The notes: generated by a model from the sequence alone, not told the origin. DNA of 64,000 bases from Linepithema humile (GCF_040581485.1 NC_090128.1:14074001-14138000), one strand, 5' to 3'. Counted from the first letter of the stretch, positions 1 through 13,063 are shown. A program made the numbers and translations.

Positions 1-818
1 AAAATGAAGTCGTTTGACAACGTTTGGTATCTAGATACTAAATCCCAACTGATATATTTTTTAAATTCCCTCATAAAGTTCTCTGACATTATCTGATATT
101 TAGATATACATTTCCACAATACACATCCTTTAAATTCGCGTATGAAATCTTCTGATAATTTATGATATTTAGAAATATTCTTCCAATCTATATTACTTTT
201 AAATTTTTTTATAAAATTTTCTGATAGTTTTTGGAATTTAGATATATCTTTCCAACATATTTCGTTTTTAAATTCTTCCATGAAATCTTCTGACAATGTC
301 TGAGATTCCGATATATACTTCCATTCAATCTTATGTACAAATTCTCTTATTATGTTTTCAGATAAACTCTGACATTTGCATAGACTATACCAATCTAATT
401 TATTTTCGTATTTTCTTATAGTATCGTCATTTAACCTTTGGAATTGAGACACAACAGTCCATATGTGATCTGTAAAATAATGAGAAATTTCGTTTATGAT
501 ATTGCTAACGTCTTGATACTTTACTGCTAAACATATATTATTTTCGTCTAAAATTAATTTTAGAGTTTTATCATTCATTTTGTTATAAATATTAACTAGT
601 TGTATATTAAGTTCATCGATGAATTCTATAATAAATTCATCCTGTAACATTCCCGTTTGCGTAATACGGTTCCAATTGAAACTGTTTCGTTTTAATCTTA
701 TATAGTCTGTAACGCTTAATCTGAAATAATCTATACTATAAAGACTTAATAAATCTGTGTATTTTAACTTATTATATATGTTAGAATATATGATATGATT
801 GCTCATTACCTGTTCCAT
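1..818 (-). CDS. Tandem-repeat protein (W-x2-IS-x-Y-Q-x-LSE-x-FI family), C-terminus beyond the window
   Basis: Read on the minus strand, an open frame starts at the ATG at 818-816 and runs off the window edge, giving about 272 residues. From about residue 140 on it is built of repeats of about 25 residues, each with a Trp, an 'IS-x-(Y/F)Q' stretch, 'LSE(D/N)F' and a basic helix. This repeat type is known from large DNA viruses, but I know of no established function. The first 130 residues are not repetitive and could be an F-box-like or capping region, which I cannot confirm. It matches the protein at 51121-52572, so this left end is viral although host DNA follows. Confidence 0.7.
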   Translation of the reverse strand, partial: MEQVMSNHIIYSNIYNKLKYTDLLSLYSIDYFRLSVTDYIRLKRNSFNWNRITQTGMLQDEFIIEFIDELNIQLVNIYNKMNDKTLKLILDENNICLAVKYQDVSNIINEISHYFTDHIWTVVSQFQRLNDDTIRKYENKLDWYSLCKCQSLSENIIREFVHKIEWKYISESQTLSEDFMEEFKNEICWKDISKFQKLSENFIKKFKSNIDWKNISKYHKLSEDFIREFKGCVLWKCISKYQIMSENFMREFKKYISWDLVSRYQTLSNDFI

Positions 819-925
819 TTTAATATTGTTTGTTGTTATGATATTGTTACATTTGCGCATAAATATTCAAATTTAACATTTATTTATTATTGTAATGTAT
901 TTTTTCTAAAAAGATAACCATATTA

Positions 926-1130
926 TTAAGGAAATTGAAATATTTTATCATTAAATTCATTAAGGAATTCTTTAGAAAATTTATTGTTAGTATAAGATAT
1001 AAATGTTTTTAGATTTGCGGAAAAATCTGTAGACGTATTCATTCTCCTGGATTTAAATATACATATCCAATTAATTTTATCCTTAAATTCTCTGATAAAA
1101 TCCTCTGATAATTCTTGGTATTCAGATATA
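926..1130 (-). pseudogene. Fragment of a second LSE-repeat gene cut by a MITE
   Basis: The minus strand reads one good repeat unit (ISEYQELSEDFIREF-type) followed by weaker repeats, ending in a stop at 926-928. Its 5' side stops exactly at the TA where the palindromic MITE at 1131 is inserted, and no convincing repeat continues beyond the MITE. It is a remnant of the same family as the gene at 1-818. Confidence 0.55.
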
Positions 1131-1591
1131 CAGGGTGTCTGGCAATAATCGTTCCACCGGTCATATACAGGTAGAGGAGGTCAAATCGAGTAGAAAAGTC
1201 CTTTACCATTTTTTAATTTTCATAATAAGTACTGAGTAATTAACGAAAAAAGATCGGCGAATCCGCGCGAGTAAAGCGCGCGCGGTGAGAAGGACGTTCC
1301 ACTGCTACGCGATCACTAGGACACAAGGATCTAGCGTTACGCGCCGCTCGTATGTTGCCATTGTCATTTGTAGAGCGCTCCTCCCAACGCTTCATCGCGC
1401 GCCTAGTGATCGCATAGCAGTGGGATGTCCTTCTCGCTGCGCGCGCTTTACTTGCACGGATTCACCAATCTTTTTTCGTTAATTACTTAGTACTTATTAC
1501 AAAAATCAAAAAATGGTAAAGGACTTTTCTACTCGATTTGACCTCCTCTACCTGTATATGACCGGTGGGGCGATTATTGCCAGACACCCTG
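1131..1591. mobile_element. Palindromic MITE (TIR CAGGGTGTCTGGCAATAATCG), complete copy
   Basis: The element starts CAGGGTGTCTGG and ends with the reverse complement. The two arms pair over roughly 190 bp each with few mismatches. It is flanked by TA on both sides (1129-1130 and 1592-1593), as expected of Tc1/mariner-type insertion. It has no transposase and a GC-richer centre than its surroundings. A second, half copy lies at 17068-17321. Confidence 0.85.
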
Positions 1592-1593
1592 TA

Positions 1594-4480
1594 TATATTT
1601 TAAAAGAACAGCAAAAGTTATTACGCAATAAAGCCCTTAAAAAACAAATGGGGCTAATTTAAAAATTTACTGGTTAATAAAAATTCTTTAATATATATTT
1701 ATAAAAATGGAGAACGTGTGGAATATGGAAACGCGCATAAGCATAGCAATACATATGTTACCGTCTGCGACGAAGCAACAAATATAGGCCGTTCGAGAAT
1801 CGCGCAATCGCAATCGAGACGCATCCTGGCAGATGGATTGGACACTAATAGCGAATTATTATATAACAATTAAAAATGAAATGCAAACAGGCGCACGCTT
1901 TCGATTGATTGCGCGATTGTGCGGCCGACAATAACCATAAGCGAACAACGGAAACTTCGAGCCGCTTGACATAAAATAATTCAGTGCTTTACAAGCCGAA
2001 AAAAAGAAACACTAATTATATCTTCACATAAATATCCTATAATATATTCAAAACCAAAGTATTGTAACCTTCTAGAGGCAAAGAAGAAATAGAAAAGTAC
2101 CTAATCTTGTATGGTTTAGTTCGACCACTGATTTGTCCGTGTGTGTTCGTTACTAAAATATGTTTCTTTAGTAAAAAAATTTTGAAAAATTTTTACCAAC
2201 GTGTTTTAGATTTTCCAGTTTAATGTTCCTCAATCCTTTCTTTGTTATGCAAATTTATGTAAAAACAGATGGCAAATTGTTAATAAAGATTGAAGTTTAT
2301 CTAACAAATAAAACTAAAATTGTAATTAATGAACGACAATTATTAAAATTAAATATTAGCAAAGAAATATAAGATATTTATATGTACCAGTTCTGGCTAT
2401 TATATTTATAACTATTTAAAAAATTATTTTTTTTATAGTTGGAGATTGAAATATGTCTAGCCATTGAGACATTTATCTTATTACATTTTCTTTTAACAAC
2501 AATATAACAAATAAGATTTGAAAAAAATCTTTTAAGATGATGTTTCTTATATGCAAGAAACTTCTTTCACTCTCACAAAAGAGAATCTTGCTGAGAATCT
2601 TTACCTACCCACAGTCATTATCTTTGTCAATAAACTGCAATCTAACTGCCAAAGCAGAAGTTCCAAAGTTTATCGACAGCAAAAAATAAAAAAAAAATAT
2701 AAAAATAATAAAAAGTTTTTAAATTCTTATACGCAAGGAACATCCGCTCTCGCGGAAAAAATCTTGCTGTTTGCCCACCCAAAGTTATGTCATTATCTTT
2801 GTTATCAATAAACTGCAAACTAACTGCCAAAGCAGAAGTTCCAAACTTTATCGACAGCAAAGAATTAAAAAAAAGAAGTGATAAAAATTTTTTAAATCCA
2901 AACTATCTGAAAATTCTAATGGAAAATCCTACCTAATAGAAATTCTACCTAACACAAAAACTTATCTATAAAAAAATTCTATACCTAGGAGTTCGTAAGA
3001 AACTATAAACCGACAAAGTTTAATAAGATTGAATTCTTCGCGGAATCGTTTGGGAGTTTATCGCAGAATCATTTAGGAATTTTTCGCAAGATGCTTAGCG
3101 CAGAGCTCAGCTCAGTTACCGCTATTTGCATCTAAAATTCGAGAGGGAGTTTTTCGCAGGACGCTAGCGCAGAGCTCAGCTCAGTTTCCGCTAGTTGCGT
3201 TCAAAATTTATGTTGATAGTCGACCATTGTTCAATGATCGATCGTATCAACGTTGTTTCGAGATTTGTGCTCGACCATCATCGATGGGACCACGAATTTC
3301 GAAAGTCCATGCTCAACTATGGGATCAACAACACTAGAACTACCGACGATTAACATATACCAATTTCTATTTCTTTTTTCTTTTTTTAATAAAAAGTGAT
3401 AAAGAGAAAAAGTAAATTAATCAATTTGATCATTTAACACAATGCAACAAGTCACAGAAAAAATCTCAGGAAATACAGCATTATAAATTTAAGTAATTGT
3501 TCTAAAAAAATAAACCGGTTATTTTAACCGCTTTGATAGTTCTAGTTCTGTTAAGCCATAGGACCACGGATGCATGGGTAGGCTAGGAAAGATTACGAAG
3601 AAATTGGCGTATAGCAAGAATACAGGAATAAATATATTTCAAAATTCTTGATAAAAAATGTGCTCCTTTTTTTTAATTGATAAATTGTTTCAAATATACC
3701 ATAATTTATCAGTATATTTACGTTTGTGTAAAAGAATTCTTTTTTTCATTTTTAATTTATATTTGTGATACGTACATATGTATGTATTTAAAAATTTTCT
3801 CATTTTTGCTTTTCAACGCCAATTTATATATTTAACCCTGGAAATATATAAAAAGATAAACCACTTACCGTAAGGAAGGAAGAAAAAAAGTACACATTTA
3901 CACAGAAAAAAAGAATTTTGCTATTGCAATAAAATAATCGTTGCTATTGCATGTTAAATATGTTAGCAATAAAATTTCGCTATTGTAACTACTTTTACAG
4001 ATTATTCGATATGCAACAAATCTGTTTCGTTCGAAAAAATCGACAAATTTTAAAATGAGAAACAAGTTAAAATTTGCTGTTACAACAAAATAAGTTATTT
4101 TTAATAAATTTATTTTACTGTTGCAATGAAATTGTCGTCACTAATACAAATTTTGACAATAAGATAAAAATAAATTTTTTATTATACATATATTAGCAAT
4201 ATAATTTGCAGATTTAACAAAACTAATTTCGGTAAATAAAATTATTATCTATAACAAATCTCTTTGCTGTTCAAATAATAATTAACTGTAAGAAATTTTG
4301 CTACGATAGCTTATATAAAATTTACTGCGGCATCAAATACTTTTTTTCCATGTTTAACAAGTTTTTTTCTTTAATTTTATGTATAATCTTTTTTTAAATA
4401 TTTTTTTTCTATTTTTTCTCATATAAAAAAAATATAAATAAATATATAAACAAACATAAGTACATTATTCAGAATAAAAA
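1594..4480. other. AT-rich non-coding host DNA with small duplications
   Basis: I see no convincing gene here. It holds a direct duplication at about 2547-2870 (separate entry) and two copies of a segment containing 'CGCAGAGCTCAGCTCAGTT' near 3100 and 3165. The A/T runs from 3900 to 4480 are low complexity. Confidence 0.5.
2547..2870. repeat. Two-copy direct repeat, unit about 185 bp
   Basis: Two copies share 'aaactgcaa.ctaactgccaaagcagaagttccaaa.tttatcgacagcaaa' (dots mark differences), the first near 2630-2685 and the second near 2812-2866, each preceded by a related 'caagaaa/ggaac..tctc' segment. The short open frames here come from the repeat and do not look like genes. Confidence 0.6.
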
Positions 4481-4712
4481 TATATTGGGTTATTTAGAAA
4501 ATTTGATATAATTTTTATAAAAACATTGAAAACAATTTTTATATGTTTAGAGTCATCTTTGTCTGTAATATATGCACCATTATATTCGACAACTTTTGGC
4601 CATCTTAAACAACTCGTGCATACATTATTAAATAAAGATATATAAACATATAAAAATTGTTTTCAATTCTGTCATAAAAAAATTCTACAAACTCTCTGAA
4701 TAATTCAATATA
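4481..4712. mobile_element. Mariner-like deletion derivative
   Basis: Imperfect inverted ends (TATATTGGGTTATTTAGAAA on the left; the complement of TATATTGAATTATTCAGAGA on the right) enclose about 230 bp. The subterminal 'aaaacaatttttatatg' is repeated inverted near 4640. The core contains 'acaacttttggccatctt', which resembles a mariner transposase coding stretch. There is no open transposase frame. Confidence 0.45.
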
Positions 4713-5333
4713 TTATGTTCTGATCTGTCAATCATGAAATACATTTAGGAAATATTCCAGGATTAAATATTCATTAACGCATCTAAGTCCTAGCTTATCC
4801 ATTTTAAGATAATGAATCGAAGAAATAGTGTACTTTTCATAATTTTATTCAAAGTATTCTGGTGTATGATTATATTTTTAATATTATATGATTAATATTT
4901 AATATATATGGATTCAAAGGGTTATTAGGCTGATGAAAGTTGTTTCAACTTCGGGCTTAATCAAAATCAAAATTAGAAACACTTTGTTTCTTTTTAATGT
5001 ACAACGCATTTTGCAGATTACATATTTTTTAATAATTTTTATAATTATAATCTAATATAACATGTATCTTTTCTAGATATATATAATAATATTGGTAACA
5101 CATAATTAAATTTAATATAAATTAACTAAAAAAATAAGTACTTCGTTCTTTTAAAAACAAATGCACGCACAACTCCAAATACTTTTAAAAAATACGAGAG
5201 AATAAAATTTTGATATAATTACTATAAGACAATAAAAATTATACGACCTGCAAAGTGTCTCGCGTCTATATATCTTCACACTATTATTCGATCCATTATC
5301 TTAATAATAGAAGACAAATTAAATTAACTCACC

Positions 5334-5966
5334 GATCGATGCGCAGCAGCGGAGTTGTCGTTCTGTTGATCTGCATAGTTGATCTGTAAAACACGAAATA
5401 AATCAAAATTATAGCAGCGTTCACAATATAAAATATTTGTAAAATCATAAAAAATATTGAGTACATTGAACTTTTAATTCGTTTTCTAAGCAAATATGTA
5501 ATAAAAGAATTATTAAAAAAGTTTAATTATTTAAATAAAAAGTAAAAAAATATGCGAATAAATTCTAATAATGATAAAAATTAACTAATGTAAATATTTT
5601 GTCTTTCAAATATTTTAATTGTGTACAATATTTTCAACAAATAAATGAATTATTGCTTACCGTAAAGTTGCTCCGCCGGCGCCCGATGCTTCTGCTGAGC
5701 CTCCTCCTCCTCTCAGTGGTCCATCGAAGCACTCACATTGAATCTCACGCGTTCGCGGCGCATGCATTGCTCGCATGCGTACCTGAACACGAAAATCGCG
5801 CGATACTTAAAACGGCACTCCCGACATCACAGGCGAATCGAACCGAATTGTCCAAGCTGTGACGTTACGCGCGAATTCCGTCCGCGTTTCAGACGACCAC
5901 ATTTACCAATTGGGGCACGATTCTCTCAAAACAGAAGGCAAAGATAAGCTCGAAGAAGATGAGGTG
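5334..5966 (-). other. Putative 5' exons of an unidentified host gene
   Basis: On the minus strand a GC-rich segment (about 5966-5661) ends at a good donor (...ACTTTACG/GTAAGC). A 51-nt segment at 5384-5334 follows, bounded by a TTTTACAG acceptor and a GTGAGT donor. The small exon contains an ATG opening a frame beginning MQINRTTTPLLRID. This looks like a 5' UTR exon plus the first coding exon. I could not find the downstream exons, and the host gene is unidentified. Confidence 0.35.
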
Positions 5967-6694
5967 ATTAGTCATCCAATCAACCGACTAGATACAAGAC
6001 ATCTGAAAAGCAATCGGTAGCGTTTGACTAACTCCGGTAGCCGTCCTCGACTACCTTCGACAGTCCGGCTATCTGTACAACTAGCGCGCTGCACGTAGAA
6101 CCGAAGATTGCCCTGCCGTAGTGGAGATTTTATGATTGAAACCGACCTTTCCCTCCCCCGAGCCAAGCCTAAAGTCAAAAAAAATCGTGTCCCAATATTT
6201 GTCATACAGCAAAAATGCGTTCATCTATAGATTCGCTATAACTCTCGGTAAAAGTCTATAACTCCTCTTCCTCTCAGTGGTCTATAAAGTATTTACACGC
6301 GATCGCGACGCGAATATGAAAAGCGCACGTCACTTTAAACGGCACTCCGCGTTTTATATTACTGCGAAATTACAGCGGAACAATGTTACAATAATCATAC
6401 GATATTTTAGCCGACACTCCCGACGCGTATTTTGTCATATTAGAATGAAATTTAAACTCGAATATCGCTCATTGCACGGAATACGCGTTCGACACGCTGC
6501 CATGTACGCAACAGGTAATGGTAGAAAGGGGGAGGAAGGTGAAAGACTGTGAAAAGTAATAAGAATTGGGGGTAGTTGAGGGGGGGGGGGGGGGGGAATA
6601 ACGCGCCGATACGCGAACGGTCTGCCTCGCTCAAGTCCCGCCGTGCGAATAGTAACAATTCATAGGCAAGGATTCATTCGTATAAGGTCGTGTC

Positions 6695-6862
6695 CAGTGA
6701 TGCCAATTCGAGCTCGCTGGTACCATGGGTACCGTAGTGGAGGGGATACGCACCGTGTGCTCGCCGAGCAACACGGACATGTGACGTCAGCGATTTCGCT
6801 TGTGTGGGTATCCCCTCTTCTACGGTACCCATGGTACCAGCGAGCTCGAATTGGCATCACTG
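6695..6862. mobile_element. hAT-type MITE, near-perfect hairpin, 8-bp target duplication
   Basis: This 168-bp element starts CAGTGATGCCAATTCGAGCT and ends with its reverse complement. The arms pair over about 55 bp. The 8-bp duplication GTCGTGTC lies directly on both sides (6687-6694 and 6863-6870). CAG ends with an 8-bp duplication are the hAT signature. Confidence 0.85.
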
Positions 6863-6870
6863 GTCGTGTC

Positions 6871-8999
6871 GAAGGATTCAAGTGTGATTTAGAAGTAGGG
6901 GAAAGGAATGTGCGTGCCGATACGCGTGCGAGAGAGAGAAAGCGTGGAAGTGAGGGAGAGAGGACATAGAGCACATAGGCTACAGAGCGTATGTAAACAA
7001 CCCCACCAAACCTTCCCTTGCCGTGAGTGAAAGAAATTCCTAATATAATATATAATATTTTGCACATTACAAGATATTCTTTTTGCATTCAGAATTTTAA
7101 TTTCGTTAAATAATTTACTATTTTATTTTTCGCCTTCTATCGTATTTCGTGTCGTATTTTTTAAATTTTGTTTGTAGATTTGTCAGCGTGATCTAATATA
7201 AAAATTAATTTTACTTGATAAAAATTCTGTGTTTTAAAGCTTTTTGAGCGCTTTTCAATTCCATATTGTAGTACAAATAAATAAATATACGAGTAAAAAT
7301 TAAAGATAAATACTCACGTAAAATAAATAAATGTTACAAAATACAAAATATCGTTTTACGTGAACACTGCTGCTCGCGCAATGAATTTCGATCGAAATAA
7401 ACCTTTCAAAATACGCGATGTAATCGATGTACATTCCCGATGCGTCCCGACTTACATAAGAACAAAGACTATATAGTTTTTGGTATCACACGAATACACT
7501 CGGCATTCTGTAGAAAACAACAAAGGGTAGTTGTAAGAAATAATTGTATCTCATCAAGATAGAGGGAGTAATTTTGGAGGTTAACTGTAATGAGAAAGAT
7601 ACAAGGATGACCAGAATTATTACTGTCGTCAGCATTATTGCCCGCCGGAAAACTACTCAATCTAAGAATAATTGTCGAGAGCTTCTTGATATGTGTGGCA
7701 TAAGATTTAAGAAAAAATGAAATTGCAAACACGCATAAATCAATTTGAAATCATTTACAATTTGTTAAGCGTCAATCCTAGAGCCCGTTGAACAAGCGAT
7801 GTTACGTTTTATTTTACGTAATAAATTTATTTTTTATTATAAAACACAAATTTATAAAAAAATACGTATCATTATCGACATAAAAAATAAATTCTATCAA
7901 TTACATTATTATGATGGCAGAAGGAAAACAAATTAATAGTTATAAATTGACATATTTATAAAAAAGAATATAATTTTAAATAAGTGTTCCGAATTAATTC
8001 AGCATCTGTTTCTATATTCGTCATTAGTACCTGTGTTTTATTCCTCATCAAGTGCGCCGTTACAGCTACGGTTAATGCAACCAAGCGCATTAGAAATTGT
8101 GCTACCGAAGTAATAAGTAAGTTTCTCTGTCATAAGAATATCGATTACTTAATGTTCAAACCTCATGAATTTTATAACAAACTATTAAAATATATATATA
8201 TATATATATTACTTATACAAAATATTGGTTTCTCTATATTTATAGATATTGTATTGAATTACGTATTACATGATTGGATATTTCTCAAATAATTTATTGC
8301 AAATAAAAATTATTGCTTTTATTGCACTTATGAGTGTGTCACATCGCCTGATTTGCATTACGTTAGAATGATGTTACAAGTGATTGATTTCGATATATTT
8401 GGAAACTCAATATTACTACTCAATAAATATTTTTTAACTCTTAATATTTTTTACCAACAAATTTTATTAGACAGAATAAATGTATAAAAATATTCATTTT
8501 TAATAATCTCTATCGCAATATATATAATTTTATTTAATTGTTTCTTTTCTTCGTTTAATTTCCATTAATCCCAAATTTTAACGTAACTTACAAGACATTA
8601 CGAATATGCATAAACGGCAATTTTATATACCAACAATAATTATCCACATTTTGAAATTAAATTATTGAAAATTAAACTTTTACGTTTCCGATCAATGTTA
8701 CATATTATACATATTAGTGATAAATTACATTTTATAAACTTAGATCTTATACCGTTATCGTAAATACTACATCTAAACTTTTAAAACATAAATATGGATT
8801 TTAAAACATAAATATTTATACATATACATGTAGCAAAGAGAGAATGTGTTATAAATGTCACATGCCACAAAGGATATTCCTCATACGCCAATTCGTGTTT
8901 CATACGCCATCATATCAGATATAACGAACTCGACAGTGCAAATGCGTGTGTGTAAATTATTTAATTAATTGCTTGAAACTGAAAAACTTATAAAATAAC
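6871..8999. other. Host non-coding stretch
   Basis: AT-rich with one (TA)n run near 8190. A frame at about 7990-8100 has a signal-peptide-like hydrophobic stretch and is followed by GTAAGT, so it might be an isolated exon, but it has no clear start codon. I see no other gene. Confidence 0.35.
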
Positions 9000-10583
9000 A
9001 TGTTCTTTATATCAAAATTTGTGATAATAATCTTATTAAATAAAACTTACGCACATCTCACGCGAGATATGGAAACAATATTACTGCCAACATTAAGTCC
9101 GACAGGAGTAAAGGAGGTACGTACGTTTTGCAGTTATTATTCCATTTATTACTCGATCGTCGTTATTTAAGAATTTTAAAATTTTTTTTTTAATTGTTAT
9201 CTATTTTACAGATATCTATAACACTAAAAGTTTTTGGACGATTGATTCAACTGAATCTGCATGGAAGTGATAGAGTTGTACCGCCTGCGTTCGAAGGATG
9301 GAAATATAATGTTAAAAACGTTACAGAAAAATTGTTGGAATTAAACGTATCAAGTCATTGCTATTATTATCATGAAGATCATATCAGCTCTGCGGCCATC
9401 GACTTTTGTCATGAACATGGATTGGTCAGTAATATTACAAAAAAAACAAACTGTTTTAAAATTTTTATGTTTTTACTTGTATACTGCATTACTTTTCGTT
9501 TTAAATACAAATATAACATGTAAAAAAAATATATCTTCTTAAAATTAGGAAGGACTTGTTTTTTTATGGAAAACAACACAATAGAGATTCGGCCCTTGCG
9601 GAACGAGTTTACGCCTATGTGCTTAATCGACGATTTTAGAGGACAATCAAATCTTTCATTTGGCAAACCTTATGTTATCAAAAGATCACTGCAATATTTT
9701 GCTGATTCAAAACTTTACCACCGGGACATGTTTAAACTGAAGCGACGTCACGTACGCAATGCTCGACAAAATTTAACTATAGAACTGGCCGTTTTTTTCG
9801 ACGAAGCAGCATATCATATGTACATGCCTATTCTGGACAATGATGAGGATAAGTTACGCAATATGATATTAGCATACGTGAACCAAATTCAAGCCTTGTT
9901 GCATCATTCAAGTTTCGGTGCTCCTGTTGATATTTCATTGGTAAAGTTGGTAATAATGGATAAACAGCTGTCAAATTTGTCTGCTTTCGACGGTGACCAT
10001 AAAAAGATGATCAATTCATTTTGCGATTACGTGAATTTTTTGTATTCTGAATACGGGATTGATTCGCTTCAGTGGGACATTGGCCTTTACCTGACCGGAA
10101 TAAATCTATATGAGTCAGAAAAGGAACAAAAGCATTATGGTGTTGTAGGAAGTTCTTTCTTATTTTCCTCGTGTACACAGAATTTATTGTGCGCCTTAGT
10201 AGAAATCGGTTCTACCGGTCCTTACGCAGTCTCGGGTTTTGCGACGTCTCGTATTGCTGCTCATGAGATCGGTCATCTGTAAGTGTATGTATACTTTTTT
10301 TATACAATTAGGTATATGATATTTATTAGAAGAATTTTTATATTTGTGCAATTGAAAGATAAAACTGCTCAGAGTTTTTAAGAGATTTAGTTTTTTAAAG
10401 TGTAAAACTTTTGAGTAACAACAAAGTATTAAAAATATTGCAGATAAGGCATATTTTCAAACGTAATAATTTAATTGTTCAAAAGATTAGGAATGGAACA
10501 CGATAATGGCTCTATCGATTCGACGTGTCCGAATGGCAAATACATAATGTCAGATTGGCAATATCTACGGGGACAAGTAACAT
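9000..10583 (+). pseudogene. ADAM/ADAMTS-like zinc metalloprotease, truncated by a transposon
   Basis: Exon 1 (9000-9116) encodes a signal peptide. Exon 2 starts at 9212 and carries the propeptide motif region. Exon 3 (about 9550-10279) carries the catalytic domain and ends in HEIGHL at a GT donor. Exon 4 (about 10490-10583) supplies LGMEHD, completing the reprolysin zinc site HExGHxxGxxHD. The CACTA-like element at 10584 then replaces the rest of the domain and everything after it (disintegrin/Cys-rich/TSP regions). The exon 2-3 join also appears out of frame, with a seven-T run near 9559-9565. This is a host gene, probably now inactive. ADAMTS-like and venom-type reprolysins are equally possible subfamilies. 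Confidence 0.7.
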
Positions 10584-11110
10584 CACTGCAAATCCAAGTG
10601 TGTAATAAGTACACACATATATGTGTAAAATAACACATTTATGTGTGTAATTTAGTTTGGCGTGTAAAAATAACACACTATACTGTGTAAAAAAATAAAT
10701 TTATACATTTAAACGTATAGTTTAACACGTTTTGCTGTGTATAATATGATATATAATATTAATTGTGGAAACGTGTACTTCTAAATAATTCAAATGTGTA
10801 AAAAGCACACACATAAAATAACTGTACACATTTAGATCTTCTTACACACGAGTTTCATGTGCAATTATGAGAAAATGTTTATTAGGTTAGGAAGAAAATT
10901 CTTAGCGTTTTTTAAATAGTTGAGCAAAAACACTACGGATTTTCTACTTAAATCTATAATATCTCGTTTATAATGTTCTCTATAATTAAAGAACACTGAA
11001 TCTTCTAAATATTAATTACACAAATAACATGAATTTATAATACAATAAGTTTATTATTGCATACATTTATTATTACATTATTTGGATAATTACATTTAGA
11101 AAAAGATATT

Positions 11111-13063
11111 TTATCCATAAAATTCAATACGTTCATGATTTATCAACGGTACATATTTTCTATTTTTTGTTTGAAAAGATGAAAGTGGATAAGGAAACAT
11201 TAAATCTTTGACATTTTTCACGAAATTTTGTACATTGCAAATTTGCGTAACTTTATATGAATTTATTGTAAAGTCAAAATATTCAGTTTGCAATGTTGAA
11301 ATAACTAATAAGATTTCTTTGTTAAAAATAAATATTTCATCCACTTCTCCAAATACTGGTAAATCATCTTCATCACATTCAAGCAAAATTATACTTTTAC
11401 AATGATATGTGCTGCCATGCACTATTACTTTTGGTGATCGCATTATTTGGCAAGTCAGCCATTCAGATTCATTAATAATTCTATGAAATATTTTTGCATA
11501 AGGCAAATTACACAGAAGGACAGATACTCCAAGTGCTATATAATCCCCTTCATAGAGAAATTTTTTTGAATTGGTACCAGGATATGAAGCTAACATGGAA
11601 CATAGGCGTGACTGATGTCTGTATGACATTGTAAGAGCCATATTTTTGAAATTACGCACAATCGGCACAAGTGATTTAAAATATGCATGACATGCTTCAA
11701 ATCTAAAGCACCACTGTTGTCTTGGTGGTCCAAACAATTTGATGTATCTTGGAACATGAATTAAAAAGTGAAACTTTGGTACAATGGAATCTGGATATAA
11801 ATTAATAAATCGTGTAATGTATACTTCAATCATTCGACTCAATAATTCAATTGATTCTTCGTGTATCTCATAAGCAAGACAAACATTCATGATTTGCAAT
11901 AGCATAATATAACAATTTATGTGCTCAATGAGATGTGGATTTTCACATTGTATCCAATTTGCAATTAACAAAGGCAACATGTGTGCTAGAGTGAATATTT
12001 GTGCTGCACTTTGTCGTAAGCTACCATCAACAAGATGATCACGAAGAATTAGAGCAGGTTTATCTTTCTTAAAATGACCATAATCAAAATGAATAATACG
12101 TTTATTGAATTGTTCAAGTGTAAACAACTGCAGTTCAAAAATGCAATACTTTAATAAACGACGAATGGCAATTTCTACAGGGTCTTCGATGAGAATATGC
12201 ATACAATCTTGAGGCAGACATAGTGTCACATCTACATTAGGACTTTGCAACAGAGGACTCTTATTCATCACTCCATATGTTTTTTGCCAAAATTTTTTCG
12301 CTGCCTTTGTTAATGTACAGTCAGTTACAATTTCGATATGATTGTTGTGAATTGTCTTATTACGAATCATAAAACTATCATCACGAAAATGATTTTTATA
12401 CTCTTCAGATGTCGTCAAACAGGAACGACAAAACCGATAAGCTGAAACCGATTCTTTAAAGCCACCTAGTAATGCAGCAGCAGGAGTATCTCCTGCGCAA
12501 AATAATAATGAGCCTTTAAAATTCTTTGTTTCTGTTCCAACGTTTATAGTAATACCCTCATTTTCTAATTTTACAATGTCTTTTATAAATGGCTCTAAAA
12601 CCTTCTTCAAAGCTCCTGGTTTTTTCAAATATTCTGTTTTTAAAATCGCATATAATTGAATGGCATTCTTTGACGATCTAAATTCAGGATATATGTTCCC
12701 TAATGTCCAGTAAAATACTGACAATTTTTGACTCTTTGAGGCTGCACCCAAAGGATTGGCAATACCGAGATCATCATAATAAAGAATTACAGCTAACGCA
12801 TTATTATGATTGCAAAAAAAGTCATTCTCTCGATAGTAACTTCCATCCAATACTGTCCGATAGATTCCCGATTTATGTGGCTTTGGATTCTCGATATTTG
12901 ATCTGATTTCATCGTTTTCCAACAAATTTTTCAAATTTTTGAAAAAAGGCACGATGTAAGCATCACAAGTAGTTTCACAAATCTCTGTTACTTTTCCAAT
13001 GGAACGTTTCTTCTTTTTCCAAACAAGCTTTGTATCAAGTATATATTTTTCTGCTGATACCAT
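11111..13063 (-). CDS. Transposase-like protein of the CACTA-like element
   Basis: This 650-residue uninterrupted frame has its ATG at 13063. It resembles the large insect/fish proteins that accompany animal CACTA-type elements (tnp2-like transposase region). Visible features are YYDDLGIANPLG near residue 95, a CRSC motif near residue 213, acidic residues spread through 'DVTLCLPQDCMHI', and 'PKFHFLIHVPRY' with a later conserved Arg/His-rich 'FRFEACHAYFK' block. The catalytic triad cannot be assigned by eye. Upstream, at about 13080-14030, the minus strand carries further short exon-like pieces with CxxC/H spacing (for example near 13840-14020) that may be its N-terminal zinc-finger exons. Confidence 0.65.
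   Translation of the reverse strand: MVSAEKYILDTKLVWKKKKRSIGKVTEICETTCDAYIVPFFKNLKNLLENDEIRSNIENPKPHKSGIYRTVLDGSYYRENDFFCNHNNALAVILYYDDLGIANPLGAASKSQKLSVFYWTLGNIYPEFRSSKNAIQLYAILKTEYLKKPGALKKVLEPFIKDIVKLENEGITINVGTETKNFKGSLLFCAGDTPAAALLGGFKESVSAYRFCRSCLTTSEEYKNHFRDDSFMIRNKTIHNNHIEIVTDCTLTKAAKKFWQKTYGVMNKSPLLQSPNVDVTLCLPQDCMHILIEDPVEIAIRRLLKYCIFELQLFTLEQFNKRIIHFDYGHFKKDKPALILRDHLVDGSLRQSAAQIFTLAHMLPLLIANWIQCENPHLIEHINCYIMLLQIMNVCLAYEIHEESIELLSRMIEVYITRFINLYPDSIVPKFHFLIHVPRYIKLFGPPRQQWCFRFEACHAYFKSLVPIVRNFKNMALTMSYRHQSRLCSMLASYPGTNSKKFLYEGDYIALGVSVLLCNLPYAKIFHRIINESEWLTCQIMRSPKVIVHGSTYHCKSIILLECDEDDLPVFGEVDEIFIFNKEILLVISTLQTEYFDFTINSYKVTQICNVQNFVKNVKDLMFPYPLSSFQTKNRKYVPLINHERIEFYG

Noticed and set aside
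1285..1482. 65-residue frame in GC-rich DNA
   Set aside because: It lies wholly inside the palindromic MITE and half of it recurs at 17068; no coding signature.
3088..3200. Possible duplicated regulatory element (CAGAGCTCAGCTCAG)
   Set aside because: Only two copies with no gene nearby; a simple local duplication explains it.
5599..7088. Several frames of 70-140 residues on both strands
   Set aside because: They are by-products of GC-rich promoter-like DNA and of the hAT MITE at 6695-6862, with no conserved motif.
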